64,000 nt of DNA from positions 59,380 through 123,379 of the forward strand of contig NZ_JAGGOI010000053.1 in the NCBI RefSeq assembly GCF_018614585.1, read 5' to 3'. This DNA is from Streptomyces sp. ISL-1. Its GTDB lineage: Bacteria; Actinomycetota; Actinomycetes; Streptomycetales; Streptomycetaceae. Within the stretch, counting starts at the first letter, position 1, and each line of letters starts with the position of its first letter. Made by a program: the position numbers and the translations under genes. Shown in pieces: positions 24,195-32,804 of the stretch. The notes under the pieces were generated by a model. It made no database searches. It was not told the origin of the DNA and was given only the letters and a program-made list of their open reading frames with translations.

Positions 24195-24941
24195 ATGCCC
24201 GACACCGGCACCAGCAACCACTACCCCCCTCGCCGCTGGGGATGGCTCGGCCTCGGCCGACGAACAGCAGCAAGCTGGAGCGTTCGAGCCCCTAACGGGG
24301 CTTCGTCCGCGCTTGCCCCCGCCCCAGGGGTGGCGGAGGAGGAGGCCGGGCGCCAGCGGGCACCCGAGCCGGAGGAGGGGGTGGCTGAGCCCAACGCCGC
24401 GTCCGCCGCCAACACTCCCGCCGTACACGATGAGCTGCCCGCCGAGCTCGCCGTCCCGCAGCCCGAGTCACCTGCCCGCACTCCGTTGCCCGTTGAGCAG
24501 CCCTCGTGGCGTGAGCCCGACGCCCCCGCGCTGCCTGCGCGGTTGAACCGCAAGCGCACCATCGAGAGGCGCGACCAGGAGAAGAAGATCCGCTTCACCC
24601 CGACCGCGGTGCGCATCATCGACGAGGCAGCCAAGCGGCGCCGTCAGAAGTTCGCCGGGTTCGTCGGCGACGCCGCCCTCGCGGTCGCGCTCGGCAAGGC
24701 GACCATGACCGGCAGCCCGGAGGACGATCCCATCCGCCCGCTGGTGGAGGCCGTCGAGTCCCACACCAAGGCGCTGAACCGGATCGGCACCAACCTCAAC
24801 CAGATCACCATGGCCATCAACAGCGGAGCCGTCCCCGACCAGGCCGAGGTCGTACTCGACCACGTCGACCAAGCCGTCCAGCGCAACTACGAGTTGATGG
24901 ACGAGCTCGTGGCGGAAGGCGGCGCTGGCCATGGTGCCTGA
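24195..24941 (+). CDS. mobC: MobC-like mobilization protein
   Basis: The 248-residue protein starts at ATG 24195, with GGAG eight bases upstream. An in-frame ATG at 24126 is weaker. Residues 1-110 are Pro/Glu/Ala-rich and probably disordered. The C-terminal half has the MobC/relaxosome accessory pattern: RDQEKKIRFTPTAVRIIDEA as a ribbon-helix-helix-like start, then ALNRIGTNLNQITMAINSG, the family's most typical motif. MobC helps open the transfer origin for the relaxase. Its end overlaps the relaxase start by 11 bp. Confidence 0.88.
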   Translation: MPDTGTSNHYPPRRWGWLGLGRRTAASWSVRAPNGASSALAPAPGVAEEEAGRQRAPEPEEGVAEPNAASAANTPAVHDELPAELAVPQPESPARTPLPVEQPSWREPDAPALPARLNRKRTIERRDQEKKIRFTPTAVRIIDEAAKRRRQKFAGFVGDAALAVALGKATMTGSPEDDPIRPLVEAVESHTKALNRIGTNLNQITMAINSGAVPDQAEVVLDHVDQAVQRNYELMDELVAEGGAGHGA

Positions 24942-26616
24942 TGTCTCCTCCGGCTCCGACACCCGCAGCCTGATCAACTACCTCTTCGGGCCGGGCCGCC
25001 GCGACGAGCACACCGACCCGCACATCGTGGCCGCCTGGGACATGACCGGCGCCCCCGACCCAGGCCGCGATCCCGAAGCCACCTACACCCAACTTGCCCG
25101 ACGCCTCGACCACCACGTCGACCTGCGCACCCGCGAACTCGGCAAGAAGCCGCCGAAGCATGTATGGCACTGCCCGGTACGCACCGCGCCCGGCGACCGT
25201 TACCTGACCGACACCGAGTGGGCCATGGTCGCCCGCCGGGTCGTCGCCGCTACCGGTATCGCACCCGAGGGCGACGACCAGGCATGCCGGTGGATCGCCG
25301 TGCGGCACGCGGACGACCACATCCACATCCTCGCCACCACCGTGCGCGCCGACGGCCGCCGCCCGCGTACGAACCGGGATGGCTGGCGGGCGCAGCAGGA
25401 GTGCCGCAAGATCGAGGCCGAGTTCGGGCTGCGCCGCCTCAAGTCCGGCGACCTGACCGCCCCGAAGACGCCCACCGGGGCGGAGCGGGCCAAGGCCGAG
25501 CGCCTGGGCCAGGAGGTGACCACGCGGGAGTGGCTGCGCGAGCGGGCGTACGAGGTTGCCGCCGCGGTGCGCAGCATCGACGACTACTTCAGCGTGCTCA
25601 CGTCGCTGGGTATCCAGGTCAAGCTGCGCGTGAGCGCCAAGACCGATGAGGTGGACGGCTACAGCCTGGCCGCCCCCGGTGACACCATCTTTTTCGGTGG
25701 TTCCGCGCTCGCCCCTGACCTGTCCTACAACCGCCTGGCCGAACGCCTCCCCACCCAGGACGTGCCCGACCGGCCCCAACAGGTGGCGGACCCGGCCGAG
25801 CCGTGGCGCCGTACGGAATCCGCTGTGCGTACGGCCCTCACCGCGCTCGACGCGGGCGACGACGCCACCGCCCAAGGCCACTTGGACGCCTTCGCCGACA
25901 TCCTGCACAACGTGGCCCGCAACATCCCCGGCCCTCATCAGGCCGAACTGCAAGCAGCAGCCTCGGCGTTCAACCGCGCCCGCCGCTCCGTGATCCGCGC
26001 CGACCACCAGGCCGCCACCGAACTCCGCCAAGCCGCCAGGGAACTCACCCACGCCGCTAACATCCCAGGTGGCCTCGCCATAGCCCTCATCTTCACCGCC
26101 CTGCACCTGGCCCGAGCCGCCTCCAAGTGGCACGAGCAACGCGGCCACGTACAGCAGGCCGCAGCAGCCGAAGAAGCCTTCCGCCACCTCCAGGAGAGCT
26201 ACCGCCAAACCGCCGAGCCCGCCCTGGCGGACCTCGCCCAGCGCGCCCCACGCCCCCAGACCATCCAGCGCTTCGAAACCGCCGTACGCCAGGCCATACC
26301 AGACCATGCCGACCGCGTCCTCACCGACGCCGCCTGGCCAGCCTTGGTCACCACACTTGCCCGCGCGGAATCCGCCGGCCACAACGCCCGGCGTCTCCTT
26401 TCCGAAGTGGCTGCCAGCCGAGAGCTCGACACGGCCGAACGCCCGGCCGAAGTCCTCACCTGGCGCATCACCGCACAGCCCAACAAGCGCGCACAGGCAG
26501 CGCGCACGCCAAGTACCCGTAGTGGCACTGCATCCATGCGAAAAGCGCCGAAAGCGACACGACCCGCGACCTCAACGATGAGCACGAATACCGAAGAACG
26601 CGGCCGACACCGGTAG
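24931..26616 (+). CDS. Relaxase / mobilization nuclease
   Basis: The 561-residue protein starts at ATG 24931, inside the 3' end of mobC. Residues about 1-200 match the MobA/VirD2-like relaxase domain. The metal-binding histidines are in WIAVRHADDHIHILATTVRA (about 124-143), with the histidine-rich KHVWHCPV upstream. The catalytic Tyr cannot be fixed by eye. The remaining ~350 residues are helical, with long Ala/Arg-rich stretches. It nicks the element's transfer origin and pilots the strand. No type IV coupling protein or FtsK-like translocase is encoded here, so transfer may need a helper. Confidence 0.88.
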   Translation: MVPDVSSGSDTRSLINYLFGPGRRDEHTDPHIVAAWDMTGAPDPGRDPEATYTQLARRLDHHVDLRTRELGKKPPKHVWHCPVRTAPGDRYLTDTEWAMVARRVVAATGIAPEGDDQACRWIAVRHADDHIHILATTVRADGRRPRTNRDGWRAQQECRKIEAEFGLRRLKSGDLTAPKTPTGAERAKAERLGQEVTTREWLRERAYEVAAAVRSIDDYFSVLTSLGIQVKLRVSAKTDEVDGYSLAAPGDTIFFGGSALAPDLSYNRLAERLPTQDVPDRPQQVADPAEPWRRTESAVRTALTALDAGDDATAQGHLDAFADILHNVARNIPGPHQAELQAAASAFNRARRSVIRADHQAATELRQAARELTHAANIPGGLAIALIFTALHLARAASKWHEQRGHVQQAAAAEEAFRHLQESYRQTAEPALADLAQRAPRPQTIQRFETAVRQAIPDHADRVLTDAAWPALVTTLARAESAGHNARRLLSEVAASRELDTAERPAEVLTWRITAQPNKRAQAARTPSTRSGTASMRKAPKATRPATSTMSTNTEERGRHR

Positions 26617-26680
26617 CAGCATCGGCCTCAGGGAGCCGAGGCAGCCTGGCCCCAATCGGCAGTGCTGAGCCAGAACAGGT

Positions 26681-26707
26681 GCCCTCGCCGCTCGTCGCGG
26701 CGAGGGC
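26681..26707. terminator. Hairpin terminator between relaxase and HAD genes
   Basis: GCCCTCGCCGC (26681-26691) pairs with GCGGCGAGGGC (26697-26707). It lies between two convergent genes and can serve both. Confidence 0.75.
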
Positions 26708-26733
26708 ATCAACTTGCCTGGGCGCCCGGTAGA

Positions 26734-27312
26734 TCAGGCAGCTTGGCCCTTGCTCGTGGCTGCCGGTTCACCGGCCGGTGAGGTGATCAGTTGCCTGGCC
26801 CACGCTCGCACGCGCGCCAGGTGCTCGTCTCGGAGCCCGATGCGGGGGTCAGGTTGGACGAGCAGGGTCGCCGAGCCGCGGGTGGTGCGTTCTGCGGCCC
26901 ACGCGTGGTCGAGGCCGGTGAAGTCGTCGTCGATCCAGACGGCGGGCGCGTCACCCAGCCAACTGTCTACGAAGTCGCGCTTCCAGAGGTAGCCGTCGGG
27001 ATGGCTGGTGGTGATCTGTGGGCGCGGGAGATCCACGTACGGCAAGGACGGGAGGCCGAGGAGCGGGCCGATCAAGGTGGCGGCATCCCTGCGCCAGCTG
27101 GTGCACCAGACAGGGCTGACCAGGCCGGTTCGGAACACTTCCATGAGCAGGGGGCCGTGGTCGGGGTTGAGCCAGACGGCGACGGGGTCGTCGGCGCTTC
27201 GTCCGGCGGGGACGACGTCGTGCCGGACGTGCGTGGCCGGGGTGGCCCCGTCGTCGGCCGGGAACGGTATGAGGACTCCGTCGATGTCGAGGAGCAGGTA
27301 GGGCTGGCGCAT
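26734..27312 (-). CDS. HAD-like hydrolase-domain protein
   Basis: The 192-residue protein starts with YLLLDIDGVLIPF, the HAD motif I with both aspartates. WCTSWRRDA supplies the motif II position and VWIDDDFTG the acidic motif IV. This small HAD type is common in actinobacteria and lacks a clear cap domain. It is the last gene of a four-gene minus-strand operon in the element's cargo. A phosphatase or a regulatory nucleotide-binding role is possible, and the substrate is unknown. Confidence 0.8.
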   Translation of the reverse strand: MRQPYLLLDIDGVLIPFPADDGATPATHVRHDVVPAGRSADDPVAVWLNPDHGPLLMEVFRTGLVSPVWCTSWRRDAATLIGPLLGLPSLPYVDLPRPQITTSHPDGYLWKRDFVDSWLGDAPAVWIDDDFTGLDHAWAAERTTRGSATLLVQPDPRIGLRDEHLARVRAWARQLITSPAGEPAATSKGQAA

Positions 27313-27340
27313 CGGTTCCTCCCAGGAGCTGGAGCGAGGG

Positions 27341-28036
27341 TCAGAGCTTGCGGGCGCTGATCAGCAAGGTGGTGGGCCAGTGGCCGTGGCGGGCGTCGTG
27401 GAACTCCTGGGCTGAGGTGACCCAGAGGCCCACGCGGTCGAGGTGCGTCTCCCATCGGCCGGCGTCGAAGTCCCAGCGCGCGACGGGCAGTCGGGTGCGG
27501 TCCGGGAGCACGACGTGATCGCGGCGCGGCCAGTCGTCTGGTGAGGGACGGCGGCCGCCGCGCTCGGGGTGAGGCACCGTGAAGGCCAGAGTGCGGCCGG
27601 GCTTCAGGTGCTGGGCGATGGCCGGGAGCAGGAGTTCGGGGGCTACCAGGCCGATGGCGCCGAAGACCGAGTAGATGGCGTCGAACTGCTCGTCGCTGGC
27701 CTGCAGGTAGTGCAGGGCATGGCCGGCGACGAAGGTGAGGTTGCTGAGACGTCCGTAGTGGGAGCGGGCTCGGCGGATTTGAAGGCCGACGAGGTCGAGG
27801 CCGGTGACGCGTGCCCCGTGCCGGGTGGCGAGGTGGGCGGCGTTGTGGCCGGGGCCGCAGCCGAGTTCGAGCAGCCGCCTCCGTGGCAGGTCGTGGCCGA
27901 GGATCTCGGCACCTGGGCCGCTGCCGGGCCTGGTGGTCCATTCCATGCGGGCCGGTACGGGGAGTGCTCCGGCGAGGCCGACAGCGGTGCGCTGGAGCGC
28001 GTGTGCGTGCCAGGGGGATGCCTGAGCGAGCGGCAT
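27341..28036 (-). CDS. Class I SAM-dependent methyltransferase
   Basis: The 231-residue protein contains RRLLELGCGPGHNAAHLA (motif I, about 52-69), RVTGLDLVGLQI (motif II) and FDAIYSVFGAIGLV (motif IV). It starts directly at the end of the kinase-like gene (28036/28037), so the two genes are fused in transcription. The acceptor is not evident. With the kinase-like and HAD genes it looks like a small tailoring pathway carried by the element. Confidence 0.85.
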   Translation of the reverse strand: MPLAQASPWHAHALQRTAVGLAGALPVPARMEWTTRPGSGPGAEILGHDLPRRRLLELGCGPGHNAAHLATRHGARVTGLDLVGLQIRRARSHYGRLSNLTFVAGHALHYLQASDEQFDAIYSVFGAIGLVAPELLLPAIAQHLKPGRTLAFTVPHPERGGRRPSPDDWPRRDHVVLPDRTRLPVARWDFDAGRWETHLDRVGLWVTSAQEFHDARHGHWPTTLLISARKL

Positions 28037-28948
28037 CTAGACCTCCAGGAGCCGGAGGGCATCGGTGAGGTGGCGGCGCACGACCTTGATGTACGCAGGG
28101 TCGGTGGCCGGGTCGTTGATCCAGCGGATGGCCTGCTCCATGAACCACTCCACCGCCCACATACGGTGCCAGCCCAGCGCCCAATTCTCGGCGGCGAGAC
28201 CGCCCCGCTCGGCGAGGGCATCAGGGGTGCCGCCCTCGGTGACGTAGGTCTCCAGGAATACGCGCAGGCGTACGGGGTCGGGCTCCTCGAGGGTGCCGTG
28301 CCAACTGGCGAGGTCGAGAAGGCCGGGGCCGGTGAAGGCACGGGCGAAGTCCAGCAGGCGCCATCCGCGTTGGCCGATGTGGAGGCTGGTGGGGTGGAAC
28401 TCGGAATGCACCCAGCCGAACGGCGCCACCGTCGTTCCGGCCGAGCGGGCTTCGGCGGCCTGGGCGAGCTGGTCGAGCGCGCTCTCGATGTCGTCCGCGT
28501 CCTGCCACCGCTCAGCCTTGCGAAGCTGATCGAGGTGATCCAGCGCCCTGCCGGGCAGGGACCGTAGGGCTTCTTGGTCGAGGACGGGCAGGGCGGCGGC
28601 GGTGCGGGTGTGGTGCAGGACTACGGCTGCGGCAGCGCCGTCGAGGTCGTCGGCGTCGCGGATAGGGGTTCCGAGATCTTCCAGCAGCATCCCGAGCCAG
28701 CCGTCGAGCACCGCGGAGGCATGGACCTTGGGGACCGGGACACCGAGGGTGTGGGCCAGGCGGAGGGCCTGGTCTTCGCTGTCGAAGGGCTTCTTGGCGT
28801 ACTTGAAGATGGCGGTGGCGCCGTCGGGGAGCGTCAGGCGTTCGACGCCGGACATGGACCAGACGCGCACCTCTTCGCGCGCTACGGCGGACTGGCCGGC
28901 AGCGGTCAGCACGTTGTCCAAGAGTTCGGCGTTCAGGTTCGCGTCCAT
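28037..28948 (-). CDS. APH-family phosphotransferase-like protein
   Basis: The 303-residue protein has an APH/choline-kinase-like fold. RLTLPDGATAIFKYAKKPFD is the N-lobe with the nucleotide-binding Lys, FGWVHSEFHPTSLHIGQRGW the catalytic loop, and LLDFARAF the metal-binding motif. The loop reads His-Ser-Glu-Phe-His rather than His-x-Asp, so the catalytic base is changed and activity is uncertain. It lies second in the operon, 75 bp downstream of the 252-residue gene. A small-molecule kinase, or a ligand-binding relative, is inferred. Confidence 0.75.
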   Translation of the reverse strand: MDANLNAELLDNVLTAAGQSAVAREEVRVWSMSGVERLTLPDGATAIFKYAKKPFDSEDQALRLAHTLGVPVPKVHASAVLDGWLGMLLEDLGTPIRDADDLDGAAAAVVLHHTRTAAALPVLDQEALRSLPGRALDHLDQLRKAERWQDADDIESALDQLAQAAEARSAGTTVAPFGWVHSEFHPTSLHIGQRGWRLLDFARAFTGPGLLDLASWHGTLEEPDPVRLRVFLETYVTEGGTPDALAERGGLAAENWALGWHRMWAVEWFMEQAIRWINDPATDPAYIKVVRRHLTDALRLLEV

Positions 28949-29023
28949 AGGTGGCTCCTGCGGTGGAGGGCGTCCGGGGCGGGCGAAGGTGCCGGCCCGC
29001 CCCGGAGCCAGGTCGGGTGCGGG

Positions 29024-29782
29024 CTATGTGGCGGGGGTCACGCGACGGGCGTAGACCTGCTCGATCCATCCGGCCTTGAACTGGGCAAGGTCGTTACGGA
29101 AGTTGGCCATCGAGGCACCGTAGGGCGCGACGACGCCACCGGACTGGTCCGGCACGGACTGGCAGCCGTGCACGAGCCGTCCGCCGAGCGCGGCGTGGGC
29201 CTTGATGGACTCGATGCGGCGGTGCTCGTTGAACCAGCCGCCGTGGTAGACCTCGTCGAGCATGCCGCCGGTCTCGTCGTCCAGGTCGAAGACGACCGAG
29301 GTGGCGGCGGGGAAGAACCAGCACGGTCCGACGTTCGAGATGTGCCCGTCCAGCTCGACCTTGTCCAGCGCCATCAGCGTGGCCGCCTCGCGCAGCATCC
29401 GCAGGTGGGCAGCGGTGATCTGCGGCAGCCCGAGAGCGGCGAGGTGCTCATCCCGAAAGAGGTACGCGTACACCTCGTACGCGGTGGCCAGGACCTGGGC
29501 CGCGTCCGACGTGGAGGTGGCATGGGCCTTCACGAAGTCGAGGGCGAGCTGCTCGACCGCGCTCTGCGTGGTCTCGTTCACGTCCAGGAGCTGGGACTTG
29601 ACCAGCGTCCAGTCGGCGACGAGCCAGGTGTTGGACTCGAAGCGGAAGAAGTAGTCGGCCGGGTCGATGGTGATGCGCCGGCCTTCGACCTGGATGCCGG
29701 GTAGGCGGCTCCAGCGCTCGTCGAATGCCTCGGGCAGCTCGACCGTGATGGCCGTGGTGGGTGCCGTGTCGATGGTGGTCAC
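29024..29782 (-). CDS. Hypothetical protein, first gene of the cargo operon
   Basis: The start is chosen at GTG 29782, preceded by GGAG. The protein has 252 residues. No domain is recognised. It has a short Thr-rich N-terminus, then mixed alpha/beta sequence with many aromatic residues (DPADYFFRFESNTWLVADWT, WFFPAATSVVFDLDDE, YHGGWFNEHRRIE) and no signal peptide. The co-transcribed kinase-like, methyltransferase and HAD genes suggest a metabolic enzyme or binding protein. The 230-bp region upstream is shared with the divergent XRE-TPR regulator. Confidence 0.65.
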   Translation of the reverse strand: MTTIDTAPTTAITVELPEAFDERWSRLPGIQVEGRRITIDPADYFFRFESNTWLVADWTLVKSQLLDVNETTQSAVEQLALDFVKAHATSTSDAAQVLATAYEVYAYLFRDEHLAALGLPQITAAHLRMLREAATLMALDKVELDGHISNVGPCWFFPAATSVVFDLDDETGGMLDEVYHGGWFNEHRRIESIKAHAALGGRLVHGCQSVPDQSGGVVAPYGASMANFRNDLAQFKAGWIEQVYARRVTPAT

Positions 29783-29850
29783 CGGGGTCTCCGTTTCTGG
29801 TCGGCCAGGTTCGGGCACAGGAATGCCCGAACCCGGAGCGGGTGTACGCA

Positions 29851-29872
29851 ACTTGGGGCCGCCCGGCCAAGT
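29851..29872. promoter_or_regulatory. Inverted repeat between divergent cargo operons
   Basis: ACTTGG at 29851-29856 and CCAAGT at 29867-29872 form a 22-bp interrupted palindrome with GC-rich inner bases. It lies in the 29783-30010 gap between the metabolic operon and the XRE-TPR regulator gene, where an autoregulating regulator would bind. The link is inferred. Confidence 0.4.
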
Positions 29873-30010
29873 GGGGAGCCTGGATTCACGGTCGGACCTG
29901 GAACCGTTCCGAGCGGCTGATGATTAGTGAACCGCCGGTCACGCTCAGTGGGTACGGTGAAGGGCAGGCCAAGCGGTATACGCGGTTTACAGCCCGGAGC
30001 GGAGGCGATC

Positions 30011-31369
30011 GTGGCAGCGTCGAGAGAGCCCAACTCTCGTCTGCGCGAGACCATCGAGGCCGTCGGCTGCACCTTCGAGGCCCTCGCCAAGGACGTCCGC
30101 CGCGTCGCCGCGGAGAACGGCGAGATGCTGCAGACCAACAAGTCGGCCATCTCGCACTGGGTAAGCGGAGCCCGCCAGCCCACCGGGAGGACTGGCCAGT
30201 ACCTCGCCGAAGCCCTCTCCCGCCGGTCGCAAAGGACCATCACTCAGGTCGAGATCGGCCTGACCACACCGGAATCCACGGCCGACGAACCGGACCAGGA
30301 TCCGGTCGTTGCCGCAACCGACCTCGGCCGCGCCGACGTCGAACGACGCCGCTTCCTCGCCATCGCCGCCTTCACCACGGCCGGCGTCGCCATGCCCCTT
30401 GCTTACGACCACGAAGCCACCGCCCGCATGCTCCGCGCCCGTACTGGCGCGACCCTGGTGGGACCGGAGGACGTGGACGTCGTACGCCAGATCACCGCCG
30501 CCTTCAGCGCCGCCGACGAACGCCTGGGCGGAGGCCACGGCCTGACCACTGTGACCGCCTACCTCGCCGACACAGCCGCTCCCATGCTCCGCGCCCGCTT
30601 CCCGACCGAAGCCTTACGCCGGGCCGCCTTCGGGGCGGTGGCCGAACTCACCTACCTGGCAGGCTGGAAGCACCATGACCTCGGCCAGGAAGGCGCCGCT
30701 CAGCGTTACTACCAAGTCGGCTACCAACTCGCCTGCGAGGCCGACCCGCACGGCCATGCCGCCTGGATGATGCGCGCTCTTGCCCACCAGGCCCTCAGCC
30801 TCAAGCAGCCCCACCACTGCGTGGACCTCGCTGAAGCCGCCCTTGCTGGCGGCCTCGGCCACATCGACGGCCAGACCGAGGCCCTGCTTCACATCACCCA
30901 CGCCCGCGCCTACGCCGCTACAGGCGAGAAGCCGGCCGCCGCACGCGCCCTGCTCGCCGCCGAGGACGCTCTCCTGCGCGACGACGGCCCTCAGCCCAGC
31001 TACTCCCGCGTCAGCGGCCCGGCCGCCGGCACCGTGGCTAGCCACACCGCCCGCACCCTGACCGACCTCGCCGACCACATCGGCACCGAGCAACAGCACC
31101 GCGACGCCCTGGTCCGCTGGGACCCCGTGAAGTACAAGCGCGTCCACGCCCTCACGTACGCCGACCTGGGTGACAGCCTCGCCGCCCAAGCCCGCGCCGA
31201 CGAGGCCGTCGCCGCCTGGTCGCAGGCCCTGACGCTCATGGAAGGCATGACCTCCGACCGCACCCGCAAGGCGATCACCTCACTGCGGTCCACCCTCGCG
31301 ATCTACCAGCGGCGCAAAGTACCCGGAGCCGCCGAACTCGCCCGCCGCGCGCGCGAAGCACTCGCCTAA
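30011..31369 (+). CDS. XRE-type regulator with TPR sensor domain
   Basis: The 452-residue protein starts at GTG 30011 after GGAGG. The N-terminal HTH (about 5-70) reads LRETIEAVGCTFEALAKDVR, then NKSAISHWVSGARQPTGRTG. A linker (about 85-115) leads to RRRFLAIAAFTTAGVAMPLA, a hydrophobic segment frequent in this family. Residues 150-450 are TPR-like helices (for example ALAHQALSLKQPHHCVDLAE). The family is very common in Streptomyces and its ligands are mostly unknown. It is divergent from the HAD/methyltransferase/kinase operon and upstream of the NUDIX gene, so it probably controls both. Confidence 0.82.
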   Translation: MAASREPNSRLRETIEAVGCTFEALAKDVRRVAAENGEMLQTNKSAISHWVSGARQPTGRTGQYLAEALSRRSQRTITQVEIGLTTPESTADEPDQDPVVAATDLGRADVERRRFLAIAAFTTAGVAMPLAYDHEATARMLRARTGATLVGPEDVDVVRQITAAFSAADERLGGGHGLTTVTAYLADTAAPMLRARFPTEALRRAAFGAVAELTYLAGWKHHDLGQEGAAQRYYQVGYQLACEADPHGHAAWMMRALAHQALSLKQPHHCVDLAEAALAGGLGHIDGQTEALLHITHARAYAATGEKPAAARALLAAEDALLRDDGPQPSYSRVSGPAAGTVASHTARTLTDLADHIGTEQQHRDALVRWDPVKYKRVHALTYADLGDSLAAQARADEAVAAWSQALTLMEGMTSDRTRKAITSLRSTLAIYQRRKVPGAAELARRAREALA

Positions 31370-31403
31370 CATGCCCACCAACCGGCCGACGAAGGGACGC
31401 ACA

Positions 31404-31907
31404 GTGGCTCAACCCACCACCGACGACCAGCCCAAAGCCCTCAAGCCCGCCCTCGAATCCATGACCCTGCTGGTCGCGGCCGTCATCGTCCACGACCAGG
31501 CCACCGATCGCGTCGTCCTCCTCCAACGCAGTGAGAACGCCAAGTTCGCCCAGGGCATGTGGGACCTGCCGGTCGGCAAGAGCGAGCCGGGCGAGCCGAT
31601 CACCGAGACCGCGGTCCGCGAGCTGTACGAGGAGACCGGCCTGACGGTGAAGTCCGAGGCTCTGAAGGTCGCCCACATCATTCACGGTGCCTGGGGAGTT
31701 GAGGCCCCGAACGGCTTCCTCACCGTTGTCTTCGCCGCTCACGAGTGGACCGGCGAGCCCGAGAACCGTGAACCACGCAAGCACGCCCAGGTCCGCTGGG
31801 TCGCCGCCGACGCCATCCCCGACGAATTCGTGGACACCACCGCCAGCGCCCTCCGCCGGTATCTCACCGGCGGGCCAGAGGTCTCCCTCGACGGCTGGCA
31901 TCGGTGA
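31404..31907 (+). CDS. NUDIX hydrolase (possible element immunity protein)
   Basis: The start is GTG 31404, preceded by GAAGGGA. ATG 31371 is an alternative. The protein has 167 residues. The full NUDIX box GX5EX7REUXEEXGU is intact: Gly, KSEPG, Glu, PITETAV, then RELYEETGL. The family cleaves nucleoside diphosphates linked to other groups. In the actinomycete element pSAM2 the immunity protein Pif is a NUDIX-domain protein encoded beside a regulator, so a role in blocking redundant transfer is a reasonable but unproven idea. House-cleaning or a metabolic role with the neighbouring operon is the alternative. Confidence 0.85.
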   Translation: MAQPTTDDQPKALKPALESMTLLVAAVIVHDQATDRVVLLQRSENAKFAQGMWDLPVGKSEPGEPITETAVRELYEETGLTVKSEALKVAHIIHGAWGVEAPNGFLTVVFAAHEWTGEPENREPRKHAQVRWVAADAIPDEFVDTTASALRRYLTGGPEVSLDGWHR

Positions 31908-31937
31908 AGGCACCTCCAGTCATTCGAGGAGGCCGTC

Positions 31938-32057
31938 GTGAGCCGTGAACTGTCGACCCGTGCTGACGTCTGCAAGGCATTGATCGCCGACGGGACCCTG
32001 TGGGTGGACATGGCCGACGTCGATCGGACAGCCAGGTCAGTACCTCCTCGCATCTGA
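31938..32057 (+). CDS. Very small ORF (39 aa) after the NUDIX gene
   Basis: GTG 31938 has an excellent ribosome site (GAGGAGG, six bases upstream). It reads MSRELSTRADVCKALIADGT, then LWVDMADVDRTARSVPPRI and stop. The sequence looks like the N-terminus of a longer protein. Its end runs into the 3' end of the convergent HNH gene by 21 bp, so it may have been cut by the arrival of that gene. It is too short to assign a function. Confidence 0.5.
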   Translation: MSRELSTRADVCKALIADGTLWVDMADVDRTARSVPPRI

Positions 32058-32804
32058 GAGCGCAGCGGCAGCGCTCTGGATGCTCCTGGACGCGTCTTCG
32101 AGTGCTGCCGGTAGATCTGCCACTCCCGTCAACCTACGTGCTGCGGAGGTCAACAGAGCGACGTTGTCCTGCAGGTGTGCGAGGTCGTCTCCTGCTTGCA
32201 TCAACAAGGGTGCGTTGTCCTGTAGATGTGACAGGTTTCGGCTGGCTTCGTACACCATCCAAGCCGTGTCCTCTGAAATGCCCTGCGTGCGCACCAGCGT
32301 GCGTTCAAGGTCCTGTTTGAGGACCTTGACGAGTGAAGACAGCTCCGGCACCTGTTTTGCGATGGCACCCAGCACAGGAGCGAGCCGATCAACGTACTGA
32401 TCCTGTGCCTCTTGGATCATCTCGACCAGCCGGGACTCGGTCAGTCCGCTCAACCCCACAAGGGCGCCCCGACCGTCGGCCTCGCGATCGCTCTTCCACT
32501 TTTCGAGGATCTCTACGGTGTACTTCTCACCATCCGCACCATCAACCCGCTTGTGATGCACATTGCATAGCAGCATCAGATTGGCGAAGCTGTTCCTGCC
32601 CTCCACGCTCCATGTGGAGTCGAATCGCTTCCCGCCCGGCTTCAGGGCGCGAATGTGGGCAATGTCCAAGTTGAGAACGGGCTCGCCGTCAATGAAGCGG
32701 ATCGTCGGTGCTCCGCAGCGGGGGGCGTAGCAGCCGCCTCTGGCTAAGGTCATGAGCGCAGCGATGGTGGTGTTGTCGTACTTCCTGTGGGGCGCTTCCG
32801 TCAC
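32037..32804 (-). CDS. HNH endonuclease with helical C-terminus
   Basis: From GTG 32804 (GAGGAGG six bases upstream) the protein has 255 residues. Cys25 and Cys30 (CYAPRCGAPT) and the LCNVHH segment (Cys80, His83, His84) form an HNH zinc/metal centre. The catalytic His is in NLDIAHIRAL (His50) and the conserved Asn is in NSFANLMLL (Asn75). Residues about 100-255 are helical or coiled (QDNAPLLMQAGDDLAHLQDN repeats). A DNA-cutting role in defence or element biology is likely. It is on the opposite strand from the STAND gene, with 502 bp between the starts. The region is less GC-rich than the flanks, suggesting recent acquisition. Confidence 0.8.
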   Translation of the reverse strand: MTEAPHRKYDNTTIAALMTLARGGCYAPRCGAPTIRFIDGEPVLNLDIAHIRALKPGGKRFDSTWSVEGRNSFANLMLLCNVHHKRVDGADGEKYTVEILEKWKSDREADGRGALVGLSGLTESRLVEMIQEAQDQYVDRLAPVLGAIAKQVPELSSLVKVLKQDLERTLVRTQGISEDTAWMVYEASRNLSHLQDNAPLLMQAGDDLAHLQDNVALLTSAARRLTGVADLPAALEDASRSIQSAAAALSDARRY

